This document shows, in pieces, positions 35,436 through 44,600 of a stretch of DNA of 64,000 nt; positions within the stretch are counted from its first letter, which is position 1; each line of letters opens with the position of its first letter. The notes beneath the pieces are model-generated. The model ran no database searches. It saw nothing but the letters and a program-made list of their open reading frames with translations, and was not told the DNA's origin. The DNA lies in the NCBI GenBank assembly GCA_913060875.1, contig CAJXSL010000012.1:1-64000 (forward strand). The letters run 5' to 3'. The DNA is from an uncultured Desulfobacteraceae bacterium. GTDB lineage: Bacteria > Desulfobacterota > Desulfobacteria > Desulfobacterales > UBA5852. Position numbers and translations under genes: made by a program.

Positions 35436-35546
35436 CGGCCAACGCTTGACATATCGTGCCCTGCCTTTTATGCCTTTACAAGACAAACCGGCCTGATATT
35501 GAGCAGACACTTCCTATTCCAACGGGGCGAGCGGAGGCGGCGATGG
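35436..35546 (+). repeat. Right ~110-bp direct repeat overlapping the DUF362 gene start
   Basis: The partner of the repeat at 31617-31726. It ends over the ATG of the DUF362 gene, so this copy supplies the working translation start. Confidence 0.85.
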
Positions 35547-36946
35547 GTTCGAGTGATCCGGGCAATACGGTGTTTATCAAGCGCTGCGAGGACTACGATC
35601 GGAAACGGATAGAAGCCATTGTGTCGGAAGGCATGGCCTACTGCAACTACCGCCCGCGCGGCCGTGTCATGGTGAAGCCCAATGTGGTCTTTGCCTACAA
35701 CACCGAGCGGTTCGGCAGCACGGCTTATACCGCCACGCCCCTGGTGGGCGCCTCCCTCACAGCACTTGCACGATCTTCGGCGGTGAAGCGGATCGATATG
35801 GGGGAGAACTGCGCCGTGGGGATGCCCACCCGGCTTTGCTACCGGAACGCCGGCTACTACGATGAAGTGGCGTGCGTCAATCAGGAGGCCGGCTGTCCGG
35901 TGGGGATCTTCTGCATGGACGAAGAGCCGCGCGAATCCGTCTTTGTCGGCGGGGTGGTGCACGACAACTTGCGAATTTCCCGCAAAATGGCCCGGGCGGA
36001 CACCAAGGTTTATCTCCCCAAACTCAAGTGCCACTGCGTCAGCAACATGACCGGTGCGGTCAAACTCAACATCGGCATTTGCTCGGATGACGAGCGCGCC
36101 ATCCGCCACGATTTTATGCTGGACGAAAAAATCGTCGATCTTTTGGCGCCCGGTTATCCGGATTTCATCGTCATGGACGCCATTGACGTGGGCGTGGGCA
36201 ACGAGGCCTTTCCCACCCCCCGCAAGTTGGGTCTGGTGATCATGGGCACCAATCCCATGGCCGTGGATATCGTTGGCGCAAGGCTTTTGGGGTTTGACCT
36301 GGCCGATGTGCCCTATCTCCAGGCGGCGGTCGGACGCGGTTATGGGCCGTCCCGGATCGACCAGGTCACCCTTGCGGGCGACCTGCAAAGCGTTGCCGAC
36401 CTGGACGAACAGGCCCAACGGCTACTGCCCTACGATGATGCCTATACGCGCTGGCAGGATGTGGGCCGGGAGCTCGAGCGGCTGCAATCGCCCATGCGCT
36501 TTTACTGGGGCAGCTATCATGCCGGCAACGGGCACAAATGCCTGACGGGATGCGTCATGGGCCTCAAGATGTTTCTGGGCGGTATTGAGCGATTCGCCGG
36601 CGCCGAAGCGTTTGCCGGTGCCAGGCCCGTAACGTTCGTGATCGGCCGCTGTGAAGAGACCATCGATGCCCGGGGGGAAGACGTCTTCCTGCTGGGCAGC
36701 TGCGCCCGGGCCGACATCATCAACGCCAAAAAAGTCATCCACCTGGACAAGTGCTTCACCACCGCCGGCGACATGAACCTGGCCATCGGCCACAAACTCG
36801 GCATGCCGGCGGTCACCCGGGATCCGGCGTTTCTTTTCCACCTGGTCGGGGCGACGCTAAAAGCCTCGGTACGCAAAGCGGCCAGCATGCGTTACCTGCA
36901 GGACATCCACCACTTCGCAACGAAAAGCCTCATCCGCCGGGTTTAA
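35543..36946 (+). CDS. DUF362 domain protein
   Basis: This 467-residue protein has the DUF362 core: VMVKPNVV near residue 40, a cysteine-poor loop, AVKLNIGI, and PDFIVMDAIDVGVGNE followed by GTNPMAVDIVGARLLGFD. DUF362 proteins are frequent in anaerobes and often accompany ferredoxin domains, though none is seen here. Late cysteines (GRCEE, LGSCARAD, KCFTTAGD) might bind a metal. GGAGG seven bases before the ATG at 35543 fixes the start, although the frame is open further upstream. The following methyltransferase gene is six bases away, so both share a transcript. Confidence 0.82.
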   Translation: MGSSDPGNTVFIKRCEDYDRKRIEAIVSEGMAYCNYRPRGRVMVKPNVVFAYNTERFGSTAYTATPLVGASLTALARSSAVKRIDMGENCAVGMPTRLCYRNAGYYDEVACVNQEAGCPVGIFCMDEEPRESVFVGGVVHDNLRISRKMARADTKVYLPKLKCHCVSNMTGAVKLNIGICSDDERAIRHDFMLDEKIVDLLAPGYPDFIVMDAIDVGVGNEAFPTPRKLGLVIMGTNPMAVDIVGARLLGFDLADVPYLQAAVGRGYGPSRIDQVTLAGDLQSVADLDEQAQRLLPYDDAYTRWQDVGRELERLQSPMRFYWGSYHAGNGHKCLTGCVMGLKMFLGGIERFAGAEAFAGARPVTFVIGRCEETIDARGEDVFLLGSCARADIINAKKVIHLDKCFTTAGDMNLAIGHKLGMPAVTRDPAFLFHLVGATLKASVRKAASMRYLQDIHHFATKSLIRRV

Positions 36947-36952
36947 CTTTTG

Positions 36953-37636
36953 ATGAACGCTTATGATCCTAACGGCGAAGGGAGCGATGGCTCCCGTGAC
37001 AGGACAGGATGCCCTCTGTGCCGCTGTCGTGATATCCTGATGTTTTTTCGGGACAGGGCGCGAACCTACCTGCAATGCGACGCCTGTCAGCTGGTTTTTG
37101 TCCCCGAACGCTACTGGGTTTCGGCGGAAGAAGAGCGCCGCACCTATGATTTTCATCAAAACGACCCCGGGGATCCGGGGTACCGCCGATTCCTGTCGCG
37201 GCTGAGCGATCCCCTTTCAGAAAGGCTGCCTCCCGGGCGGACCGGACTGGATTTCGGCTGCGGACCGGGGCCGGCCCTGCAAGCCCTGCTGGAAGAAAAG
37301 GGGCACACGGTGGATTTATACGACCCGCTCTACAATAACGACCCCGGGGTATTCCGGAAGCGTTACGACTTCATCTGCGCCACGGAAGTGGTGGAGCACC
37401 TGCGCGCCCCCGGTTCGGAATTCGACACCCTGTTCCAACTGCTCAAACCCGGGGGCTGGCTGGGGATCATGACCAAGCTGGTCATCGACAAGCAAGCCTT
37501 CCGCCGGTGGCATTACATTCGCGATCTGACCCACATCTGCTTCTACAGCCGGAGAACCCTCGATGATATCGCCCGGCGCTACAACGCCCGGCTTGAGCTC
37601 GTGGCCGAAGACGCCTTTCTTTTCCGCAAAGCATAA
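36953..37636 (+). CDS. Class I methyltransferase with N-terminal zinc ribbon
   Basis: The 227-residue protein starts with a C-P-L-C … C-D-A-C ribbon (about residues 19-45), then a SAM fold: LDFGCGPGPALQALL and EVVEHLRAP (motif II/III), LKPGGWLGIMTK. The H-x-x-R-D-L-T-H-x-x-F-Y segment (WHYIRDLTHICFYS) near residue 185 is common in methyltransferases with this ribbon. The acceptor is unknown. It is cotranscribed with the DUF362 gene. Confidence 0.85.
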   Translation: MNAYDPNGEGSDGSRDRTGCPLCRCRDILMFFRDRARTYLQCDACQLVFVPERYWVSAEEERRTYDFHQNDPGDPGYRRFLSRLSDPLSERLPPGRTGLDFGCGPGPALQALLEEKGHTVDLYDPLYNNDPGVFRKRYDFICATEVVEHLRAPGSEFDTLFQLLKPGGWLGIMTKLVIDKQAFRRWHYIRDLTHICFYSRRTLDDIARRYNARLELVAEDAFLFRKA

Positions 37637-37649
37637 GGTGCTGTTTCTT

Positions 37650-38261
37650 TCAGGCGACATCCGCCTGCTTTTCGAAGCACGGCAGGCAGTAGCATTTGTT
37701 CCCCCGCAGCCGGGTGCGGGTTTCCATGACCCTTTCGCCGCATCCGTCGCACACACGGCTTTCGAGTATCCTGGCCTTTTGGGGCGGCGGGTCGTTCAAG
37801 GCCTGGATATCAAAGATGTCTCCGAGTGCGGCGTCCATGGTTTGGGCGGCGACATGTTCCCGGAGGGCCTGAAGCCGGTCCGCCTCCCCGGGCGTCAAGC
37901 CCGTGGCCTTTTTGCGGTGCAGGGCGGTCATTTCTTCCTGTTCGGCCGTGTTCCCCATACCCTTCAGAACAAGGCGGGCCGCTTTGCCATCCGAGCGGCG
38001 ATAAAAGGAAAAGGCCAACTTGCCATAGTCCCGGTAGATGAGGTTGCCTTTGCCGAAGGTGCAGCCGGTGAGGCACTGAACGGCATCGATGCCGCAATAG
38101 TCGGTCTCCACGACCGCCACCAGTTCTTCGTCTTCCGAGCGGGGCCCCATTTCCGCAAGCGCCCATTCCGCCGCCCGGATGCCGCTGGCCAGCCCCGGGC
38201 ACCAGTGGCCGTGGAAGGCGATGGCATGATCGATCTGCTCTTGGGTCAGTTGGCAGGGCAT
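37650..38261 (-). CDS. FmdE-family protein with C-terminal zinc finger
   Basis: The 203-residue protein begins with the FmdE signature FHGHWCPGLASGIRAAEWAL (about residues 18-37), then CGIDAVQCLTGCTFGKGNL. FmdE proteins are linked to molybdenum/tungsten formylmethanofuran dehydrogenase loci but are also common in bacteria without that enzyme. The tail has CDGCGERV and CYCLPCFE, a zinc ribbon. GGAG eight bases before the ATG at 38261 favours that start over the ATG at 38279. It is the last gene of the FecCD-type importer operon, which suggests a role in metal or cofactor handling. Confidence 0.88.
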   Translation of the reverse strand: MPCQLTQEQIDHAIAFHGHWCPGLASGIRAAEWALAEMGPRSEDEELVAVVETDYCGIDAVQCLTGCTFGKGNLIYRDYGKLAFSFYRRSDGKAARLVLKGMGNTAEQEEMTALHRKKATGLTPGEADRLQALREHVAAQTMDAALGDIFDIQALNDPPPQKARILESRVCDGCGERVMETRTRLRGNKCYCLPCFEKQADVA

Positions 38262-38275
38262 AGATTTACTCCTTG

Positions 38276-39028
38276 TCATTGAGGGATTACGAGGGGAAAG
38301 CCGTTGTGGTGATGGATTTCCACGGGGATACCGTAGACTTCCCTGATGATGTCACCGGTGATTTCCCGGGGAGCGGCGACAGCGTGAATGCGGCCGTTTT
38401 TGAGGAACAGGCACTTGTCGGCGTACCGGAAAGCCGTGGTGAGATCGTGCAGGGTCATGACGGCGCCGACGGCATGCTCCCGGACCACATGGCGGATCAG
38501 TTTCAGGATTTCAATCTGGTTTTTCAGGTCGAGACTGCTCGTGGGTTCGTCCATCAGGAGAAGACGGGGCTCCTGGACCAGGGCCCGCCCGATGGCGACC
38601 TTTTGCAGCTCGCCGCCGCTCATGCGGTCGATGGGCCGCATGGCCAGGTCTTCCAGGTGCAAACTTTTGATGGCGCCGTCGACGATTTCAAGGTCCCTCC
38701 GGCGGACCTGCAGGCGGATGTGGGGGCGCCGGCCCATCAGGATGGCATCGAAGGCGGTGAGTTTGCCGGCGGTCTGGTACTGGGACACGTAGCCGATGCG
38801 GCGCGCCACCGCCATGGCGCTCAATTGGAGCACATTTTCATCTTCCACCATGACAGCCCCGGAGGACGGCCTGAGAATGCCGTTGATGCATCGCAGCAGG
38901 GTGGATTTGCCGACACCGTTGGGGCCGAGAACGGCAACGAGTTCGCCTTTTGAGACAGCCATGGAAACATTGTCCAGGACCGGCTTGCCGTTGTAGCGGA
39001 AGGCGATATCGTCGATATGCAGGATCAT
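38276..39028 (-). CDS. ABC importer ATP-binding protein (FecE/BtuD family)
   Basis: This 250-residue ATPase has Walker A GPNGVGKST (about 35-43), signature MSGGELQKV, and Walker B LLLMDEPTSSLD. It drives the FecCD-type permease encoded upstream; the start overlaps the permease stop by four bases. The family imports iron-siderophore, haem, cobalamin or, in MolABC of Haemophilus, molybdate and tungstate. Confidence 0.92.
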   Translation of the reverse strand: MILHIDDIAFRYNGKPVLDNVSMAVSKGELVAVLGPNGVGKSTLLRCINGILRPSSGAVMVEDENVLQLSAMAVARRIGYVSQYQTAGKLTAFDAILMGRRPHIRLQVRRRDLEIVDGAIKSLHLEDLAMRPIDRMSGGELQKVAIGRALVQEPRLLLMDEPTSSLDLKNQIEILKLIRHVVREHAVGAVMTLHDLTTAFRYADKCLFLKNGRIHAVAAPREITGDIIREVYGIPVEIHHHNGFPLVIPQ

Positions 39029-40089
39029 CCGCGTTGTCCTTTCACGATCAGCAGCATGAAGACCGGGGCCCCCAAAAAAGCCGTAATGATGGAGACGGGC
39101 AGCAGGTGCGGGGCGAGGACCAGGCGGGCGACGGTATCCGCAACCAGGAGCAGGATAGCACCCAAAACAACCGTGGCGGGCAGCAGAAAGCGGTTGTCAC
39201 CGCCGATCAGGCGGCGCACCACATGGGGGCATACCAGGCCCACAAAGCCGATGATGCCCAGAAAAGAAACAATGACGGCCGTTACCAGTGAGGCCGTCAG
39301 CATGCCCCAGAGACGCACCCGTCCAACGTTGACCCCCAGTCCCTGGGCGGTTTCATCGCCGGCGTCCACCGCGTTGTAGTTCCAGGCATTGAACAGGAAG
39401 TAAAGGGTCGCCGCCGCGGTGACCCCGCCCAGAATGGCCAGATCCTGCCAGCCGGCCCGGGCCACATCCCCGAACGTCCAGAAGACCATGGCGGCCAGCT
39501 GAACATCGTCGGCAAAAAATTGCAGCAGCATGGTGCCGGCCGTAAACAGGGCGCCCAGGGCGACCCCGGCGAGGATCATGGTTTCCGGTTTGGCCCCCCG
39601 CATGCGGGATACGGCCACGATGAAAAGCGCGGCCAGCATGGAGAAGGAAAAGGCCGCCATTGTCGTGACGATAGGATTGGCAATGGCAATGGACCCGGCG
39701 CTGGTCATGGTGCCGGAGCCCAGAATCATGACGGCAAAGGCGGCGCCGAAGGCGGCCGCGTGGGAGATGCCCAGGGTAAACGGTGATCCCAAGGGGTTGC
39801 GCAGGATGGACTGCATCACGGCACCGCTCACGGAAAGACCGGCCCCGGCGACAACCGCTGCCAGCACCTGGGGCAGGCGAATTTGCCATACAATCAAATC
39901 GAAGCGCGGGGACGCACCCGTGCCCATCAGGGATCGGATCACCTCGGCCACGGGAATGCGGGCGGCGCCACTGGCAATGCCGTACAGGACGGCCAGGACC
40001 AGCACGGCCAGGCCGGCATGGATCAGGAGGAGCTTGCGTTGGGTGTAGCGGGTGTAATCCCGGTTCAGGGTGCCGTCATGAAAGTGCAT
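39025..40089 (-). CDS. ABC importer permease (FecCD family)
   Basis: The 354-residue protein has about ten membrane helices and typical BtuC/FecCD motifs: LIVWQIRLPQVLAAVVAGAGLS, SGAVMQSILRNPLGSPFTLGIS, and FLGIIGFVGLVCPHVVRRLIGGDNRFLLP. It forms the channel dimer for the neighbouring ATPase and binding protein. It follows the binding-protein gene after seven bases. Confidence 0.93.
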   Translation of the reverse strand: MHFHDGTLNRDYTRYTQRKLLLIHAGLAVLVLAVLYGIASGAARIPVAEVIRSLMGTGASPRFDLIVWQIRLPQVLAAVVAGAGLSVSGAVMQSILRNPLGSPFTLGISHAAAFGAAFAVMILGSGTMTSAGSIAIANPIVTTMAAFSFSMLAALFIVAVSRMRGAKPETMILAGVALGALFTAGTMLLQFFADDVQLAAMVFWTFGDVARAGWQDLAILGGVTAAATLYFLFNAWNYNAVDAGDETAQGLGVNVGRVRLWGMLTASLVTAVIVSFLGIIGFVGLVCPHVVRRLIGGDNRFLLPATVVLGAILLLVADTVARLVLAPHLLPVSIITAFLGAPVFMLLIVKGQRG

Positions 40090-40096
40090 GGATTTC

Positions 40097-41218
40097 CTAT
40101 CGCAGGGGGACCGGTCGAAAGACCATCTCCCCGAAAGCCTTGTTCATCGTGTCAAACACCGGCTGGCCCACCAGGTAGGTGTAGATCCGATCCGCTTCGG
40201 CGACCGGATCGGTATCCGCGAAGGCCTCCGGATAGACGCATTTGCCGATATAATAGGCGTTGGCCAGGATCGAGCCGAAATTGCAGCTGTACCAGTTGTA
40301 GGGCAGAAGCCCATAGACCCGCCCCTCTTGAACGGCACTGAGGCCGCGGTAGGCCGGATCGGTTTTCAGTTCATGCCATCCGCCGGCCTGGCCGCCCATT
40401 TGCAGCGTGGACAGATCCAGGAAGAGCCGATCGGGATTCCAGACGACGATCTGTTCTTTGGCAACGCTGCTGTGGGCCAGGGTTTCAGCGCCGGATCCGG
40501 CCCGGCCGGCCAGGTTGCGGACATTGACGAAGGTAAAGGGCGGGTAGGCCGGCTCGGTGGATTGAAACCCGTGGGGACCTCGATAAGCGATCCCGCCCAC
40601 AAAACAGCCCGGACGCTTGTCCGCCGGGATAGGATGGGTGCGGGCTTCCAGGTCATGGATGCGTTGTTCGAAAAAGGCGATCACCGCCTCGGCCCTTGGG
40701 GATTGCCCCAGGACCGTTCCCATGATCCGGAGGGCCTGGTACAAGTCGGGACGATGGCGGCCGAGGTCGCCGGTGTTCAGGACGACCACCGGAAGGCCGG
40801 TTTTTATGGCCAGCTCTTCCGGATCGTAGCCGGTTGAGGAACGGGCCTTGAAAATGACCTGGGGCAGGGGATCCAGGGTCAGAATGCGTTCCGGGTGATC
40901 ATGCCCGCGAAACCCGCCGAAGACGGGGAGGGTTTTGAAGCGGGGATTGGCCAACGCATAGGGGCGTGCGTCGAACTGCGGTCGCCGGGCTTCCATGTCG
41001 TCCACGGCCACGATGCGGTCCTGGCTATCGAGGTAGGTCAACAGCCGCAAGATACCGGCCCCGGAGCAGATGACGTGATCCACGCTGTCGGGGACTGAAA
41101 CGTCCCGGCCGGCCGCATCCGTGATGCTGCGGCCCATGGCCGGGCGGGAGCCCAACCCGGCTATAGTAATGATGGTCGCGACGAGAACGAAAACGATAGG
41201 CCGATGGTTTTTTTTCAT
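40097..41218 (-). CDS. ABC importer periplasmic binding protein (class III, possible molybdate/tungstate or metal-chelate)
   Basis: The 373-residue protein has a signal peptide (KKNHRPIVFVLVATIITIA…) and the class III binding-protein fold: ITDAAGRDVSVPDSVDHVICSG, then PQVIFKARS, a long spine helix and LYQALRIMGTVLG. An upstream in-frame ATG at 41257 lies inside the leader terminator, so the ATG at 41218 is chosen. The family cannot give the ligand. The FmdE gene in the same operon makes an oxyanion such as molybdate or tungstate attractive, since MolABC is of this class; siderophore or cobalamin remain possible. Confidence 0.87.
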   Translation of the reverse strand: MKKNHRPIVFVLVATIITIAGLGSRPAMGRSITDAAGRDVSVPDSVDHVICSGAGILRLLTYLDSQDRIVAVDDMEARRPQFDARPYALANPRFKTLPVFGGFRGHDHPERILTLDPLPQVIFKARSSTGYDPEELAIKTGLPVVVLNTGDLGRHRPDLYQALRIMGTVLGQSPRAEAVIAFFEQRIHDLEARTHPIPADKRPGCFVGGIAYRGPHGFQSTEPAYPPFTFVNVRNLAGRAGSGAETLAHSSVAKEQIVVWNPDRLFLDLSTLQMGGQAGGWHELKTDPAYRGLSAVQEGRVYGLLPYNWYSCNFGSILANAYYIGKCVYPEAFADTDPVAEADRIYTYLVGQPVFDTMNKAFGEMVFRPVPLR

Positions 41219-41238
41219 GTGTTTGGCGGACTCCCCAT

Positions 41239-41293
41239 AAAAAAAGCCACGAAGCACAACACCTTCCGGGGGTGTTGCCGGCCTTCGTGGCTT
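41239..41293 (-). terminator. Leader terminator/attenuator hairpin upstream of the importer operon
   Basis: On the minus strand AAGCCACGAAG (41293-41283) pairs perfectly with CTTCGTGGCTT (41254-41244). An inner CAACACC/GGTGTTG stem (41277-41271, 41263-41257) closes on a seven-base loop, and seven T follow (41245-41239). It lies between the promoter and the first gene, 21 bases before the ATG, so it probably acts as a conditional terminator. Confidence 0.75.
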
Positions 41294-41343
41294 AAACGCT
41301 AATATCGATAAACGTTGATCCGCCTGCCTTCTGGCAGGTCATG

Positions 41344-41383
41344 CTAAGACGCTATCTTAGGTGGCTGCGACCCCGCCTGTCAA
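41344..41383 (-). promoter_or_regulatory. Sigma-70 promoter with overlapping dyad for the importer operon
   Basis: On the minus strand TTGACA (41383-41378) and TAAGAT (41359-41354) are 18 bases apart. The dyad CTAAGA-tagcg-TCTTAG (41360-41344) covers the -10 box, a good position for a repressor. The leader then contains CTGCC-AGAA-GGCAG and the terminator hairpin. Confidence 0.65.
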
Positions 41384-41642
41384 GACCAAAATAGGATTGA
41401 AACCGCCTTCACTTTATGGTTTGATCGCTAGCGTTCTTCCGATCACTATAGCTTCATCGGTTGATGGCGGCGTAAGCTCAGGATGGAAGCGATTCCGGGA
41501 GTGTTCGGGATAACCAAGAAGGACTGCCGACGACAGGATCCTGGATGTCGTCGCAACGCTAACGCCCCAAACGACCCGCCTTTCATTCGGTGGCCACGGC
41601 ATATCGTGACCATCAGACCCTCGCAAACCATTTGGAGACCCT

Positions 41643-44600
41643 ATGCAGACGTGTCGATACAATTTGATTGCGGTGCTTCTCCTGCTGGCAATGGCGTCGT
41701 CGGCCTTTGCCCTTTCTTCCGAAGAAAACGTCAGGCAAAGCACGCCCGAATCGCTTTATGAATGGAAGCACTGGGTCCTCTTCGACAAGGAAGATCGTCT
41801 CTGCCCGACCAACTACAACGACGGTGAAGCCTATCGCTGCGACTGGCCGTCGCGCCTGCGTTTCGATCTGGATGCCAGCGGGGGGACATTCGCCCAGGAG
41901 TGGATGGTTTTTTCCCAGGGCTGGCAGCCGTTGGCCGGTGATGCCGGCCTTGGCATCTGGCCTGCAGGCGTCCGGGTTGACGATCAGGAAACACCGGTCA
42001 TCAACCGGGGCGGAAAACCCTACGTGCATCTTACGGCGGGCCGCCATCTTGTGGCGGGCCGTTTCGCCTGGCATACGCTGCCGGAAACGATTCCGGTGCC
42101 GCCGGCCGTCGGGCTGATCGATCTTGCGATCGGGGGCCGCACGGTGAAGCGCTTGCAGTACGATCCGGACGGACGCCTCTGGCTCCAGCCCCGGGAAGGC
42201 CAGACCGGGGCGGCCGATCGCCTGCAGGTGCATGTCTTCCGACGGCTGGACGATACGATTCCCATGCGCATCACCAGCCTGTTCCGCCTGGACGTTTCCG
42301 GTCGGGCCAGGGAAATCCGGCTGGATGATGTGCTGCCGGACGGCACCCGGGCCATCGGCCTGCAAAGCCCTCTGCCGGCCAAACTGGGGCCCGGAGGAGC
42401 CCTTTTTGTGCAGGCCCGGCCCGGCCAGTGGAAAATCCAAATCACGGCGCGGTCCGAGGGGCCCGTGACCGGGATGACGGCGCCCGGCGCCTACGCGCCG
42501 GAAATCTGGTCGTTTCAGGCCTGGAATCACTTTCGCATGGTGGAGGTCTCCGGCGCATCATCGGTGGAGCCCGCGCGGACCGATATGCCGCCGGAATGGC
42601 GCGGCTTTCCGGCCTACCTGATCGAAGCGGGGGGCGGTCTGGTCTTCAAGGAGGTCCGCCGGGGCGACCCCGATCCGGCGCCGGACCGGCTGACCCTGGC
42701 CCGGACCTGGTGGCTGGATTTCGACGGCGGTGGGTTTACCCTCCAGGACCGCCTGCAGGGTACCGTGAGCCGGCAGTGGTCCGTGGCCATGGCACCGCCT
42801 TTTACGCTTGGCCGTGTATCGGTGGACGGTCGCGACCGTATGATCACCCGGCACGGGCCCAACGGCCTGCCGGGCGTGGAATTGCGGCGCGGCAGCCTGA
42901 ATCTCACGGCTGAGGCCCGCTATGGGGCTTCGGTTTTTGGCACGCTGCCGGCCGTTGGCTGGACCCACGATTTTCAGAAGGTCTCAGGTGTTCTCAATCT
43001 GCCGCCCGGCTGGCGGCTTTTTGCGGCGGACGGGGTGGACCGCATGGACGGCAGCTGGATCCAGCAATGGACCCTGCTCGATTTTTTTCTTGTTCTCATC
43101 ATCGCCCTGGCTGTTTTTAAAATCCGCAACTGGCGCTGGGGCCTCGCGGCGCTGGTGACCATGGCGCTTGTCTATCAGGAGCCCAATGCGCCGGTTTACG
43201 TGTGGCTGCACATCCTGGCGGCCATGGCGCTCCTGAAAGTGCTGCCGGAGGGCCGGATCAGGGGCCTGGTCAAGCTGTGGGGGTTCATGGCCATTGTGGT
43301 TTTGCTGGCCATGGCGATTCCCTTCATGGTGCAGCAGATCCGCTGGGGGATCTATCCCCAGTTGGAGCGCGCCAACGTGTTCACCGCATCTTCCCACCGG
43401 GCCATGGCGCCTTCACCGCAGATGGCCCAGGCTCCGGCGCCATTGCAGGAGGAGGCCCTGGAGGGCGAAATCCGGGTGGAAGCTGATCGCGCTGCTCCGG
43501 CCAAGATGAAATCGCTGGCCGGATCCAGCCTGAAACGTCGACCCCGGCCGGTTAGCGCCGTCGAACAGTTCGATCCGGATGCCCTGGTGCCCACCGGCCC
43601 GGGCCTGCCCCGCTGGCGCTGGCGCGCCCACCCCTTTGCGTGGAACGGGCCGGTCCAAAGCAGCCAAACCTGCCGGTTCTGGCTGATTCCGCCCTGGGCC
43701 AATCTGCTGTTGGCGGTTGTGCGGGTCCTGCTCCTGGGCGTTCTGATCCTCGGGGTCGTGCACTGGAAAACCTGGTGGCAAACGATTCGCACCCGGTTTC
43801 AACCGGGGGTGGCCGCCGGCCTGTTGGGTGCGGTGATCCTGGTGCCTTTGCTGGCCGACCAAAGCCATGCCGCCGGGGATGGCTTCCCCCCGACGGCCCT
43901 GTTGGAGCAATTGGAAAAACGCCTGCTGGAAAAACCCGACTGTCTCCCGGATTGCGCCGATATCGTGCAGATGGAGATGACCGCCCGCCCGGAGGCCCTG
44001 CAGGTGCTGCTCAGGGTGCACGCGGCTGTCCAAACCGCTGTGCCGCTTCCGGTAACGGCCCAATCCTGGACACCCGTTCAGGTGAGCATGGACGGGTCGC
44101 CCGCCCGCGATCTGGCCCGCGATGCCGCCGGCCGCCTGTGGATCCTTGTACCTGAAGGTGTCCATACCATAGCCCTGACAGGCGGTGTGGCGCCGGGTTC
44201 CGGCACCGTCCAGTTGTCGTTTCCTCTCCAGCCTCACACGGCCAGCTATACGGCCGAGGGGTGGCAGGTGGTTGGCATTGGGCCGGACGGGAAGGTGGCG
44301 GGCACGGTCCAGCTGGTCGCTGAAAAACCGGCCGAAGAAAAATCGGTGGACTACAAGGACAATGTCCTCCCGCCTTTTTTGCATGTCCACCGGACCCTGC
44401 ACCTTGGTTTGACCTGGCAGGTGGCCACCACGGTGACGCGCATCACCCCGACGGGCACGCCGGTGGTGGTGTCCCTTCCCCTTCTGGCGGGCGAGTCCAT
44501 TACCACGCCGGGTATTGAGACCCAGGAGAGCACCGTCCGTCTCGACATGGCCCCGGCCGTCAAACAGGTGCGGTTCGATTCCGTGTTGGCGTTCGCGCCG

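Noticed and set aside
37563-38282. 239-codon plus-strand frame over the FmdE and methyltransferase ends
   Set aside because: It is antisense to the clearly recognisable FmdE gene, with low-complexity shadow composition typical of GC-rich genes.
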